This document shows positions 1 to 10,184 of a stretch of DNA of 64,000 nucleotides, one piece after another; position 1 is the stretch's first letter; each line of letters begins with the position of its first letter. Both the position numbers and the translations under genes were made by a program. Below the pieces are notes generated by a model, which saw nothing but the letters and a program-made list of their open reading frames with translations, was not told where the DNA came from and did no database searches. The DNA lies in assembly GCA_009763385.1 (NCBI GenBank), contig CM019831.1, positions 15,960,080 through 16,024,079 on the forward strand, written 5' to 3'. Source of the DNA: Coix lacryma-jobi var. lacryma-jobi (Eukaryota; Streptophyta; Magnoliopsida; Poales; Poaceae).

Positions 1-893
1 AGATGCCACTTTCATGCTCATCTGTTGATCCTATCACTCTTGTTAAGACTGAATTGAACAGTGCCTAAGGTTAGAGAGGAATGAACAAAACTTTTGGTTC
101 TGTTGGTGTTTTTCCACCAACAGAGCTCATGCACTTGATCTCTACCTTGTCTTTATGAGCAGGACACACTCTTGAGCAAAACATGGAGGGGTTTGTCAAC
201 TCCCAAATTCTACAGAGTGAAGGTCCTGGATCTACAAGAACATGCACACTGAGCAAGATGCTACCAGCTTTCACAATTAATGTTTCACTTCAAATTGCTG
301 GGCGAACAAAGAACATGAGTGACACCATATCAAGAGGTGTAGTTATCAAGGTCTACATATCAAAATCAAATGATGCACCTCAGGAATGAACATGGTGAGA
401 AGTCCTGTTCAGCGGACTTAAAACATTGAACCCTCGCCGAAAGGTAAAATCGGTAGTTATCCATATAGGTATCTATATCCTTTTAAGTTTTTCATAAATA
501 AATTCAAAACACCAAAAATATGTGAGCACATGAAGGCTCACCATAAAATCTAAAAAGATATTATGAAACACTGCTGAACTCTGCTTAATAGAAAGAAAGA
601 ACATAAATAATCTTAAGAGCTTTACGACAACTGGACATATGGAGGAATATTTCTCACTAACGCTTAATCAAGTTCCATATAGTTGTGTTGTCTATCTTTG
701 AATTCAACAGGAAGAAAAGAAGAGAAGAACTCAAGAATGTACTATCGGTCTACTCGACTTCTGAGGAAAAGTATAAGACAAGATCCAGCTTGGGGGAGAG
801 CACCCTCAGTTATCACGATAAGTATCACTGCTTTTTATTCCATCTAGTTAGATCAGGTCAATAAATATAGAAATTCTTAAAAAGATAAATAAC
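1..893 (+). repeat. 3' internal region of a gypsy-type LTR element (fragment)
   Basis: This stretch matches, with many small differences, the sequence around 61080-62600 near the 3' end of the element that fills 58.5-64 kb. Shared landmarks are the text around the CCACCAACAGAGCTC segment, the GTGAGCACATGAAGGCTCACC segment (about 523-543) and a purine-rich CAGCTTGGGGGAGAG motif near 788. It starts mid-element at the window edge. Short open frames (for example 183-389) are not conserved as protein between the two copies, so I call no gene here. Confidence 0.7.
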
Positions 894-1073
894 TATCATG
901 GAATTAAATAGCCCGCTATTTGTGCCGCTATAGCCCGAAATAGCTTGAAAAAAATTGTGCCGCTATTTGCGTTCATGCACAATTCTGCCGCTATTTTGCC
1001 GCTAAAGTCCGCTAATTACAGTTTATAAAACGCTAAGCACTTTAGCTTTAGCTCGCTATTTAAAACCATGATA
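894..1073. mobile_element. MITE, hAT-like (GCTATTT-rich)
   Basis: The ends are inverted: TATCATGG..TTAAATAGC on the left and GCTATTTAAAACCATGATA on the right. The interior is rich in GCCGCTAT motifs. The flanks AATAACTA and GATAACTA match at 7 of 8 positions, which would fit a hAT-type 8-bp target duplication. It sits between the gypsy tail on the left and the minus-strand gypsy pol on the right. A degraded relative may lie at about 27145-27270. Confidence 0.55.
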
Positions 1074-4000
1074 ACTATAACAAAACCAAATAAAGATATT
1101 ATATAATAAATACCTAGGTGGATAAGAACCTAATTTTGCAGCAGATACAAAGTCCTTAACAGCAGATTTCATTCCCCTCTAGATGAACAACTTCTTGATC
1201 TTACTGAATGTGACCGGAAAACCCGAATGACCGCCAATAGCATTGGAATGTAAAGCCATCATAATACGACGCTGAAGAGTAGCATTGTCGCCTACCCAGA
1301 TGCGTTCGCGGACTCGGAGAACTCCATCAGTCAGAGAGTATGGTGGTCGAGAGTCTGGTGCAACCGACAGTTCTTGCACAAGTTTTCTTGACACTGGGTC
1401 ATCAGCATACCCCGCTTCTAGCTGAGCAAGCCAAGAAGGCTGAGAAGAAGAAACGGCGTTAAGGATGGCTGTAGGTGCTAGATGACGGGACAGGGCGTCC
1501 GCCACGGCATTAGAAGCTCCTGACTTGTACACAATGCGGTACTGCAGTCCAATCAGTTTAGTAAACAGCTTGAGTTGCCAAGGGGTGTTAAGACGTTGGT
1601 CAGTAATGTGAACCAGGCTCCTTTGATCAGAGAAGATGACAAACTCGCCATGTTGCAGGTAGGCTCGCCACTGCTCCACGGCGACCAACACTGCCAGGTA
1701 CTCTTTCTCGTACGTCGACAATCCACGGGTACAAGGACCCAAGGCCTTACTGACGAAGGCTAGCGGGTGACCATCTTGCAGCAGCACAGCTCCCACACCG
1801 CGACCACTAGCGTCAGTTTGGATCTGGAAAGTTTTGTTGAAATCAGGTAACGCTAACACTGGAGCTGAAATCAAGGACTGTTGTAGCGTCCTGAAGGCAG
1901 TGTCGTGTTGAGAAGTCCACACAAAGAGCGACCCTTTCTTCAGAAGATCAGTCAAGGGGCGAGCAATTACGGCAAAGTGTCTGACGAACTTCCTGTAATA
2001 CCCGGCCATACCGAGGAAGCTACGCAGCTGTTTAACATCCTGAGGAGTCGGCCAGTCCTTGATTGTCTGCACCTTGCCTAGATCGGTAAACACACCACCA
2101 GCACTTATGACATGACCCAGATAAGCAATACTCTCCTGCGCGAAGCGGCATTTGGACAGCTTGACTTGCCACTGATCTCGAGAGAGAAGCTGAAGGACTT
2201 GACTGAGGTCTGATAAGTGGTCCTGGAAGGAAGCACTGTAAACTAGGATATCGTCGAAGAAAACCACGACACATTTGCGGAGCAGGGGATGTAGAGTAGT
2301 GTTCATTGCATTCTGAAACGTGTTAGGAGCTCCTGTGAGACCAAAGGACATGACCACAAATTCGAAGTGGCCCCAGTGCGTCTGAAACGCAGTTTTGTGT
2401 TCCTCCCCAGGAGCTAAACGAATCTGATTGAATCCCGCTCGCAGATCGAGTATAGAAAACCACTTGGCGTGAGTGAGTTCATCCAGTAGCTCATCGATGA
2501 TTGGAATTGGGAACTTATGCTTGACTGTCAGGGCATTTAGTTTACGATAGTCGACGCAAAAGCGCCAGCTACCATCCTTCTTGCGCACCAATAGTACAGG
2601 AGAAGAGAAAGCACTTGTACTTGGGCGGATGAGACCAGATTGTAGCATTTATGTGACCTGGGTCTCTATTTCCGTCTTGAGCTTAGGCGAGTAGCGATAC
2701 TGCCTGACTGAAACTGGCTGTGCACCTTCGATCAGAGGAATACTGTGGTCGCAATTATGGCGTGGAGGTAAACCTGACGGCTCAGCAAAGACATGGCTGA
2801 ATTCATCCAGGATTGATTGAACTGCAGGGTGTACAGGTGGTCTGGGAGAATCAGCAGCATCACTGGCGATGTGAAATAGCTGAACAACTGCATTTGGGCC
2901 CGGGTCTGGCAGTTCACCCTGTAACTGAATTTGTAATGTGCCATAAGTAATGGAGATCCATTTCTGCTGCCAGTGTACTTTCATAGGAGAAAAGGCCTCC
3001 AGCCAATCCATACCGATGATCAAATCATAAGTCCCCAGAGGTAAAACCTTGAGATTGGAATGAAATTCATAGCCCTGAACTGTCCAGACTGTCAGCGACA
3101 ACTCCTGAGTGCAGACAACTGTAGTGCCATTAGCAACTTGGACTGTGACAGGATTGTTCAGGTCCTGAACTCCTGACAGCTTGCAAGCAATGTTGGAGTT
3201 GATGAAAGAGTTGCTGCTGCCTGAGTCAACCAGAATCAACACTGAAATGTTTTCAATGGTACCCCTGAATTGAATAGTTCTGGAAGGAGAGGCAGTAGAA
3301 TCCTGAGCATCCGCTGCTGACAACATCATGAATATTTGCTCGGAAGATGTGGCCTCCTGATTCTCAGTATGGACAGGGTGATCAGAGGGTTCAAAAGCAT
3401 CATGACAGAGACTTCATACCTCCTGTAGAGCGTGCAGTTGAAGGACCGGTGCACACTTATGGCCAGGCTGCCAACGCTCACCGCAGTGAACGCAGAGTCC
3501 ACGCATCTAGCGGTAGGAGCGGAGCGACTGGAACTTGTCCTCGACAGATGGATGCCGGGGAGGGTAGCGTCTGTCTTCCTGAGGCTTCTTGTCATCTCTG
3601 GGCGGTTGAGCGGCCTGGGCTCTGAATGGAGGCGGAGGCAGGGGAAACCCGCGTTTTGGAGATGGCGGCTTGACCCCTGCCGCGGCATCCAGTTTGGCAG
3701 CATCAGGACGATTCCCGGGTTCAGCAGCCTCCTCCTGCAAAAGAGCCAAAGTACACGCGGAGTCCAAGTCCCTGGGGCGCTGAACAAGTACAAAAGCTCG
3801 GATATCTTCCCTCAGCCCATCGACAAATCGAGTAGTATAAGCAAGGAGGTCTGGATTGGTTGTATAGGCAGATAGTTGTTCAATGAGAGCTACAAATCGA
3901 TTGACATAGTCTTGCACGGAGGTGGTTTGGTGGATATGGAAATACTGGCGAAGGAGTAGCTCATGCTGATCGCGGCAGAAACGCTCGCGGATCATGCGAC

Positions 4001-4922
4001 AGAAGTTAGACCAATCTATGCCAACCAACTGGTGCTCAACAGACTGGAACCAGCGGCGAGCAGCGCCGGTGAATTGCATAGTAGAGCACTTAACCCACAT
4101 TGACGGATCGACAGAATAGAGATCAAAATAATTGTGAGCGCAGGTCATCCAGTATTGAGGATCTTCACCGTCAAATTTAGGGAAGTGCATCTTGGGTATA
4201 TGTCCATGGGAAGGATGGTGGGTTGGGAGGGGTGGCTGGTGGTGAGGAAAATTCGGAGGGCGAGGAGGATGATGGGCATGAGGTTGCCAAACAGTACTCG
4301 GTAGAGGAGGATTGGAGCGGTAGAACGTACCATTGGCCGAGGACGGCTCTATGGTCGGCGAGGGACCATAGGCCGGCGCCCGTGTAGTCCTTACAACGCG
4401 GTGCCCGTAGGGCCAGTCGACCGGATCTCCGCCAGGGTGAGGATCGGCGGCGGCCAACTCGTGTCGCGGCACTGGTTGGTGAGGCAGCGCCGCGGGAGCA
4501 GGATGGTGGCGCATGCGGTGGATGTCGAATCGTGCGTCGTCGATGTAGCCGTCGGCCTCTGCACGCCAGGCTTGGAGATGTTCCACCGATTCCTCCAGCG
4601 CCGCCACCCGGTCGTCCCGCTCGTTGCAGAGCTCTGAGATGCGGACGAGCTCGACATCGATCATGCGTTGTTCAAGGTCGGAGACGCGCTGCTCGAAGTA
4701 GTGGCCCCAGTTGTCGGCGACGACTGCGGCGGTGTAGTTGGACGTCGCGAGATTCTCCAGCTCGGTGAAGCGGGCGTCGACGGCGTCCTCACGCTCCTGA
4801 AGCGAGGCGGAAGCGTCGTCGAAGCGCCGCTCCAGGCGCGCCCAACGGTCGGCGGAGCGCTTGTCGAGCTCCTCGAATCGCTTGATCATTTCGTCGAACG
4901 ACTGGGAGACAACGGGATCCAT
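1074..4922 (-). pseudogene. Ty3/gypsy gag-pol, nonsense-broken, 3' truncated
   Basis: One continuous frame runs from an ATG at 4922 toward 1179. Gag has a coiled-coil N-terminus and a central retrotransposon-gag domain. A zinc knuckle (CVHC...GHKC) follows near 3450-3480, then a retropepsin with VDSGSSNSF, then reverse transcriptase with FFDDILVYS as the YxDD box, then RNase H (QTDASGRGVGAVL). The first histidines of the integrase zinc finger are present, and coding similarity fades near 1080. There are no frameshifts, but in-frame stops occur at 3507-3509 (TAG), 3414-3416 (TGA), 2649-2651 (TAA) and 1179-1181 (TAG). Most of integrase and the 3' LTR are missing. The short LTR suggests a Reina-like clade, but this is inference; no chromodomain remains to confirm it. 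Confidence 0.9.
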
Positions 4923-5007
4923 GGCGCCCCGAGCTCTCTGCAGCCGCGTGAAGTGGTTGTGGGGGAGCGGAACGCGATCCAGAGCGCAGCTACGCCCGCG
5001 GATCGGA

Positions 5008-5020
5008 GTCTCTGATACCA
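5008..5020 (-). other. Primer binding site (initiator tRNA-Met type)
   Basis: Read on the minus strand the sequence is TGGTATCAGAGAC, four bases after the LTR end at 5025. Complementarity to the 3' end of initiator tRNA-Met is the usual arrangement in plant LTR elements. It fixes both the LTR end and the minus orientation. Confidence 0.8.
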
Positions 5021-5024
5021 GATA

Positions 5025-5318
5025 TGTTAGCTACTCGTCAGATCGGCGGTCGGCCGGCAATCGCTCGGCGACCAGATTCCTTCCTCTTCTCACCTCACCG
5101 GCCAACGAGGTCCGGGAGCTCTCAGATTCAGAGTTTGGTTTACACTAGGTTGCTTACAGAATACGCAAGTCTCTCCTCTACTTGTACTCTGCTACTGGGC
5201 CTCACAGCGATTACAAACCCATTGTGGGCCATGGACCTTGCTACTCTTGCGACGGGCCCGGCCTCCTCTTCTCTGCTCTTGGGCTGGCTTGGGAATGTGT
5301 AGGTGAGGCACCGTGACA
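5025..5318 (-). mobile_element. 5' LTR (294 bp) of the minus-strand gypsy element
   Basis: In element sense it begins TGTCACGG at 5318 and ends CTAACA at 5025, next to the primer binding site, so it has TG...CA ends. No second copy exists at the low-coordinate side, so the element is truncated. The 5318 boundary rests only on the TG end and on typical length, because there is no partner LTR to align. Confidence 0.6.
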
Positions 5319-5735
5319 CTCCCTCCCGAGCACGACCCGACCCGGGGCAACTGGGGACTTCTGGTGTGTGCGGCACTGCGGCAGGCGGCAGCGGCGGCGG
5401 CACACCACAGCGTGGGAGTGGGAGCGGCCGGCATGGGCACGGCTGGATGCCGCCTAGCCTAGCTGCTGCCTACCGTACCAGCTACCGCTAGTACACGTAG
5501 ACGTACTCCGTACGTCGGGATCGTCGGCCACGGGCCATCCATAGCAGTATACCAGCGGCCCGCTCTGCGCCCTGACCCCGGGATATGACGGCGCGCGTCC
5601 CTGTTCCACTCCATGCATGTGACCATGCCGGTGACCCGCAACGCCATGGCCCATGGCCATTCCTTCCATGCGGCTCCAAGCAAGCAGGGATGTCCATCTT
5701 CTGACATCACGTGCCATTGCATATACTTATATTTA
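5319..5735. other. GC-rich stretch, no gene recognised
   Basis: This flanking DNA is GC-rich and contains several short open frames on both strands, none with a domain I recognise. It ends where an AT-rich repeat begins (TTTACTAG at about 5735). Confidence 0.4.
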
Positions 5736-5950
5736 CTAGATAAATATCCGTGCGTGCGTTGCACGGTCACGTATTTTGCTTTTTGAAGCATCCACATCAT
5801 CTATAAATTTTAATACATTATAGTTTTTTTTAGAGAAAACACTGATAAGCAAAGCCGAATAAAGTCACATTGTCAAATAGATAGGAATCAACCGTTATTA
5901 GCTTCTTGTGTACGCTTAGTACGCTTAGCCAAATCAAGAACCTAGATTTA

Positions 5951-6183
5951 GGCCTTGTTAGTTTTCTTTGAGTTTGAAAAATGGATATGGTAGCATTTTC
6001 ATTTGTATTCTGTAGTTACTGTCCAATCATAAATTAATTAGGCTTAAAAAAATCGTCTCATCGATTATAGATAAATTATATAATTAATATTATTTTTATC
6101 TATATTTAGTACTTCATACATGTACCTGATGTGGCAGAAAATTTTGAAAACTTTTGAGTTCCAGATGGAAACTAAACAGGACC
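5951..6183. mobile_element. MITE, Tourist/Harbinger-like, with TTA target duplication
   Basis: The left end is GGCCTTGTTAGTTTT and the right end is GAAACTAAACAGGACC, which are inverted. TTA lies on both sides (5948-5950 and 6184-6186), as in the PIF/Harbinger superfamily. It shares its terminal sequence with elements at about 36036 and 37998. Confidence 0.7.
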
Positions 6184-6431
6184 TTAATTTTCGCAAAGTG
6201 ACCTGACCAACCTAGCTTTATTATTTGATTTTGATCAAATTCGGCAATCTGAATTATTTTCTTTGATTTGACCTGACTTGCGGCAATTTGTAGGTGGACG
6301 AGTGGACTCTGACTCACAACAATTGACTCGCAGGCTTTGTAGATGGACGACTCGACTCTGACTCGGGCGCGGGCGTTTCCGACTCGACTCTAGGGGCGCA
6401 GGACGTGTCCGACTCTGGCGCGCGTCCGCGC

Positions 6432-6460
6432 TGCAGGGCAGGGCAGGGCAGGGCAGGGCG
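6432..6460 (+). repeat. GGGCA tandem repeat (G-quadruplex-like)
   Basis: A run of CAGGG/GGGCA pentamers gives at least five consecutive GGG tracts separated by two bases on the plus strand. It is a simple repeat that could form a G-quadruplex. Confidence 0.7.
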
Positions 6461-6567
6461 ATTACGGTGCATCCGATGATAACCTTAGGGATTTTTTATT
6501 TAGGGGTATAGATAAAATTGTTATAAACAGAAAGAAGGAGAAGAAGAAAGAAAAAAAATGGCACGTA

Positions 6568-6658
6568 CTCCCTCCGTCCCTTTTTAATTGTCGTCCGAAA
6601 AGTGTGTCTGTGAGGGAAACACGGATTCCTAGAGACAGTTATTTAAGGACGGAGGGAG
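6568..6658. mobile_element. Short Stowaway-like MITE
   Basis: It begins CTCCCTCCGTCCC and ends GGACGGAGGGAG, perfectly inverted, and is flanked by TA on both sides (6566-6567 and 6659-6660). TA duplication and these ends are typical of Tc1/Mariner-derived Stowaway MITEs. At 91 bp it is internally deleted. Confidence 0.85.
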
Positions 6659-6782
6659 TACCTTAATGCTTGGCGGCACCACGCCGTGCAAGGCTGGGCC
6701 AAGGCCGAGCTGAGGTTTCCGCTCGAATCGGCCGCTCTGTACTGTGACTGTGAGTAGGTCAACAGCTGGCGGGCGGCCCCGG

Positions 6783-7061
6783 CACTTCACCCACGTCACC
6801 TTGAGTATTGTCCCGCTCCTACGGGGACCTTGGAGTATTGTCGGGTGTGCTAAAATTGTTCCCGCTCCTACGCGAGGTTCAGAACAACCCGTGCACATAT
6901 TTTGTGCCGAAATTAACACGAGTCTCTAAATGAACCGAAATGAGCTTCCACTTCACCCACGTCACCTTGGAGTATTGTCCCGCTCCTACGGGGACCTTGG
7001 AGTATTGTCGGGTGTGCTAAAATTGTTCCCGCTCCTACGCGAGGTTCAGAACAACCCGTGC
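6783..7061. repeat. Direct duplication of about 112 bp
   Basis: The segment 6783-6894 is repeated at 6949-7061 with one base difference (CCTTGAG versus CCTTGGAG). The repeats start CACTTCACCC and end ACAACCCGTGC. The second copy abuts the truncated 3' end of the LINE ORF2 coding sequence, so the LINE frame runs into it. Confidence 0.9.
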
Positions 7062-9433
7062 CAGCCCAGAGGAACGCACGGCGACGCTTGTCAATGGCGT
7101 CGATCGCCCAGTTAGAGAGGGCGCAGGAGATGGCGACATGGGTGGGTATCGCCGACAGAGTGGTCTTGACAAGTGTCGATCTTCCTGCTGCATTCAGAAG
7201 GCCCGCCTTCCAGGTTGGGATGCGGGCGGAGACGTTGTCGACGATCGCCTGTTCATCTTGTCGGCGCAGCCTGGAAGTGGACAGCGGCACCCCCAGATAC
7301 TTGGTCGGGAACTCCTGTACCCGCCCTGGGAACGCCTGTTGCACGACAAGCAGATCATCCTCCGAGCACCCGATCGGAGTTAATTATGGTGCATTTGTCA
7401 ACGTTCGTCGCAAGGCCGGATGCACCCGCAAAGAGGTTCAGTAGCTGACGGATGCAGAGGCAGTCGTTGGTAGTCGGCGCAATGAAGAGGACGAGATCAT
7501 CAGCGTAGATTGCAGTTCTGTGTTTTGCCGCGCATCCCGGCAGCGGTGTTAGGTGCCCATGTCGATCGGCCTCGTTTATCAGGGCATTGAGCACTTCCAT
7601 CACAATGATGAACAAGAACGGTGATAGCGGGTCACCTTGTCGCAGGCCACGGCCATGGCAGATCCTCTGACCAGCGCGACCGTTAACAAGCACCTTCGTG
7701 CTTGCTGTGCGCAAGAGCGCTGAGATCCACTCTATCCACCTTCCCGGGAAACCAATATGTTCTAGAACCTCAAGGAGGAATGGCCAAGCGACGGTGTCAA
7801 AGGCCTTTGCCAAGTCAATCTTGAGAAGGATGGTTGGGCAACGTTTGGCAAGAAGCCAGCGACAAGTCAGTTGCACAGACCTGAAGTTCTCGTGGATTTG
7901 CCTGCCACGGATGAAGGCAGTCTGATTAGGCTTTATGATCTCATTCATGTACGGTGCTAGACGCATAGCAAGCCCCTTGGCGAATAACTTGCCCACCGAA
8001 TGTACCAGACTAATGGGCCGATAGTCCTTAAGTCCCTCTGGGTTTTCCTTCTTGTGCAGTAGGACCATGACTGCGTCATTGATGTGATGGAGACTCCTGA
8101 AGTCAAGTTCCCAGAGAGCTTGAAACACTCCCAGGCAGCCTTGTAGAAAGCTCCACAGAAGCCATCGGGTCCCGGAGCTCGGTCGGATGGAGTGTCGTGA
8201 ACAATTTTGGCCACCTCAGCTTCAGAGAATGGCGCTGCAAGGCTCTCCAGGTTCGGTGTTGGCAGGTTGAGCCTAGTGAGATCGATGCGGTGCAGGCGCC
8301 TGAACGGAGTCCCAAGAATGGAATTGTAGTAGGAGTGCACGATTCCGGCTTTGGCCTCCTGCTTAGTGAAGGTCTGATCATCATGCTTGATGGCGAAGAT
8401 GAAGTTTTTCCGTTTCCTGTGACATGCCATTATGTGGAAGTAGCGCGTGCACGCATCGCCCTCACATAGGTGGCGTGAGCGTGCTCGCTGGCGAGCCATG
8501 GTACGACTCAGGGACGCCAGCCCCAGTACCTTGAGCTTCAGCTGCCCCAGCCAAGCTGAGTCAGCGCAGAGCACAAGGAGACACGGGACGCGGCCAGCTG
8601 TAACCGGACGTCCCCAATAGCGTTAGCGCGCCAGCTCTTGAGCGATCTTGCCCGGAGACGTAGCTTTTGATCAAAAGCACGACAGCAGTCAACGTCAGTG
8701 CAGAGCACAAGGAGGAGAGGTGCGTGGTCAGAGGAGTCGGAGGATAAGCAACGCATTTCATGCGAAGGGTATTGCTCCAGCCATTCGACTGTGGCGAAGG
8801 CGCGATCAAGCCGCTTGAGTGTCGGTCGCTCCCTCCTGTTCGACCAGGTGTACAGCCTACCATGCAGGCTAATCTCTTCAATCATCAGGGCGTCGATGGT
8901 GTTGCGGAACTGTCGCATAAGCCCCCTGTGTAGACTTCCTTTGTTTTTGTCCGAGTCCTTGTAAATGAGGTTGAAATCCCCACAAACAAGCCATCGACCG
9001 CGGCAGTTGCCACCAAGCTCCTGCAGCTCACGGAGGAAATCCAGCTTTTCCGCGCGTGACGACGTTGGACCACATACATTTGTCAGCCACCATATCATGG
9101 TTCTCCAGCCGCGCACAGTGGCCGCAAACGAACTGTCACTGAGAAACGTTTAATGGCTATATCTGCGGCACTCCAGATATCCCTACGCCACGACAGCACA
9201 GCCCCCCCAGCCACCCCAATTGCGGGGAGAAAACAGTAGTCGAAGTCCATGCCTAGCATTTCATTGTTGAGGTTTACATCATAGTTCTCCACTTTAGACT
9301 CCTGCAAACACACTACAGAGGTGCGGTGTTGTGCCCAGGGGCCGCAAGTCAGCATTGTTGTCGTAGTCGGCGACGCGCTCAGAGGAGCGATCACCCGGCA
9401 AAGGAGCTGCTTCCAGGGACTGGGGCGGCACAA
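7062..9433 (-). pseudogene. LINE ORF2: endonuclease and reverse transcriptase, frameshifted
   Basis: This is a plant L1-type LINE read on the minus strand. Its apurinic endonuclease domain lies at about 9350-8640, with a VCLQESKV start, CGDFNLI and SDHAPLL motifs. Reverse transcriptase lies at about 8250-7380, with DYRPISLVHS, LKIDLAKAFDTV, GLRQGDPLSPFLF and the YADD catalytic box. The thumb/connection part follows (KYLGVPLS, 7280-7300) and coding ends abruptly at about 7062. The domains lie in several frames: breaks fall near 9100, 8550, 8100 and 7350. The C-terminal zinc-binding part and the 3' UTR are missing. Confidence 0.9.
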
Positions 9434-9990
9434 CCTGGGCCGGAGCTTGGTTGCAGCTGTTGATGACGACCTGGGTGGCGATGGGCGTGTATGTAGCCTG
9501 CAGCTCTAGTTCGGCCATGTTGGCCCACCAGTCCTGAGCAGCCGCAAGTGGAGGTAGCTGCTTGCTTCGGCCCGTGAGGAGTAGGATTGGAGCGACGTTG
9601 ATGAATCGGCCCACGAAGCCCACCGAGGCCTGTGCAGCGTCACGGGCGACATTTCTTTTGTTCCTCCCTCGGCTTCTTCGGCATCGCCACCGGTGATGGT
9701 GTTCTCTCCGGTGAGGCTATCGGTGACGTTGGATACCGCGGGAAGCTCGGGAGGTATGTGTACCAACTTGAGAAATCGGGTTGGGTTTTATCTCCCACCT
9801 TTTCTTGTGGTTCGCGTCCCCTTCTGGGAGATTCGTTGTTCGGCGAGTCTGGGCTGTTGGTGGAGGCGCCAGATCCCTTACTCTCCGGCGATGTGATGGC
9901 CACTGGCCATTTTAATCGGCCTGTACGTTCAGCGGTGATAAAGCATGTTGGTTCCTTCGATGTGCTGCTCATGGTGCCACTGGAAATTTC
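9434..9990 (-). pseudogene. LINE ORF1/ORF2 junction region, degraded
   Basis: The segment lies between the ORF2 endonuclease and an opposite-strand poly(A) tail. On the minus strand it gives proline- and serine-rich frames (for example 9640-9972) that could be the C-terminal part of ORF1, but I recognise no domain. The plus strand is also open (9632-10153), so the coding strand is uncertain. It is assigned here by position only. Confidence 0.35.
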
Positions 9991-10184
9991 TAATGTTCCT
10001 TCGTCGGAAAGGTGGTCGGCTTCAGGACGGCTGCTCCGATCGTCGGTGACGAGGACAACCGGGAGAATACTGCAAGAACCTGGATGTAATTTGTTTATCT
10101 TTCAAGCAGGTTTTTGTAAGTTTTGGGATGTAAACTGCAAAAATATTATGTGAAATATAAACCCGGTTTCTCAAAAAAAAAAAA
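9991..10184 (+). mobile_element. Poly(A)-ended retroposon tail inserted into the LINE
   Basis: A 3'-UTR-like stretch (TGTAATTTGTTTATC, then GTGAAATATAAACCC) ends in a run of 14 A at 10171-10184 on the plus strand, opposite to the surrounding LINE. That fits a 5'-truncated non-LTR insertion. The 5' boundary is a guess; no exact target duplication was found. Confidence 0.5.

Noticed and set aside
183..389. Small frame in the gypsy tail at the window start
   Set aside because: The homologous stretch near 61285-61450 has stops in this frame, so it is not conserved coding sequence.
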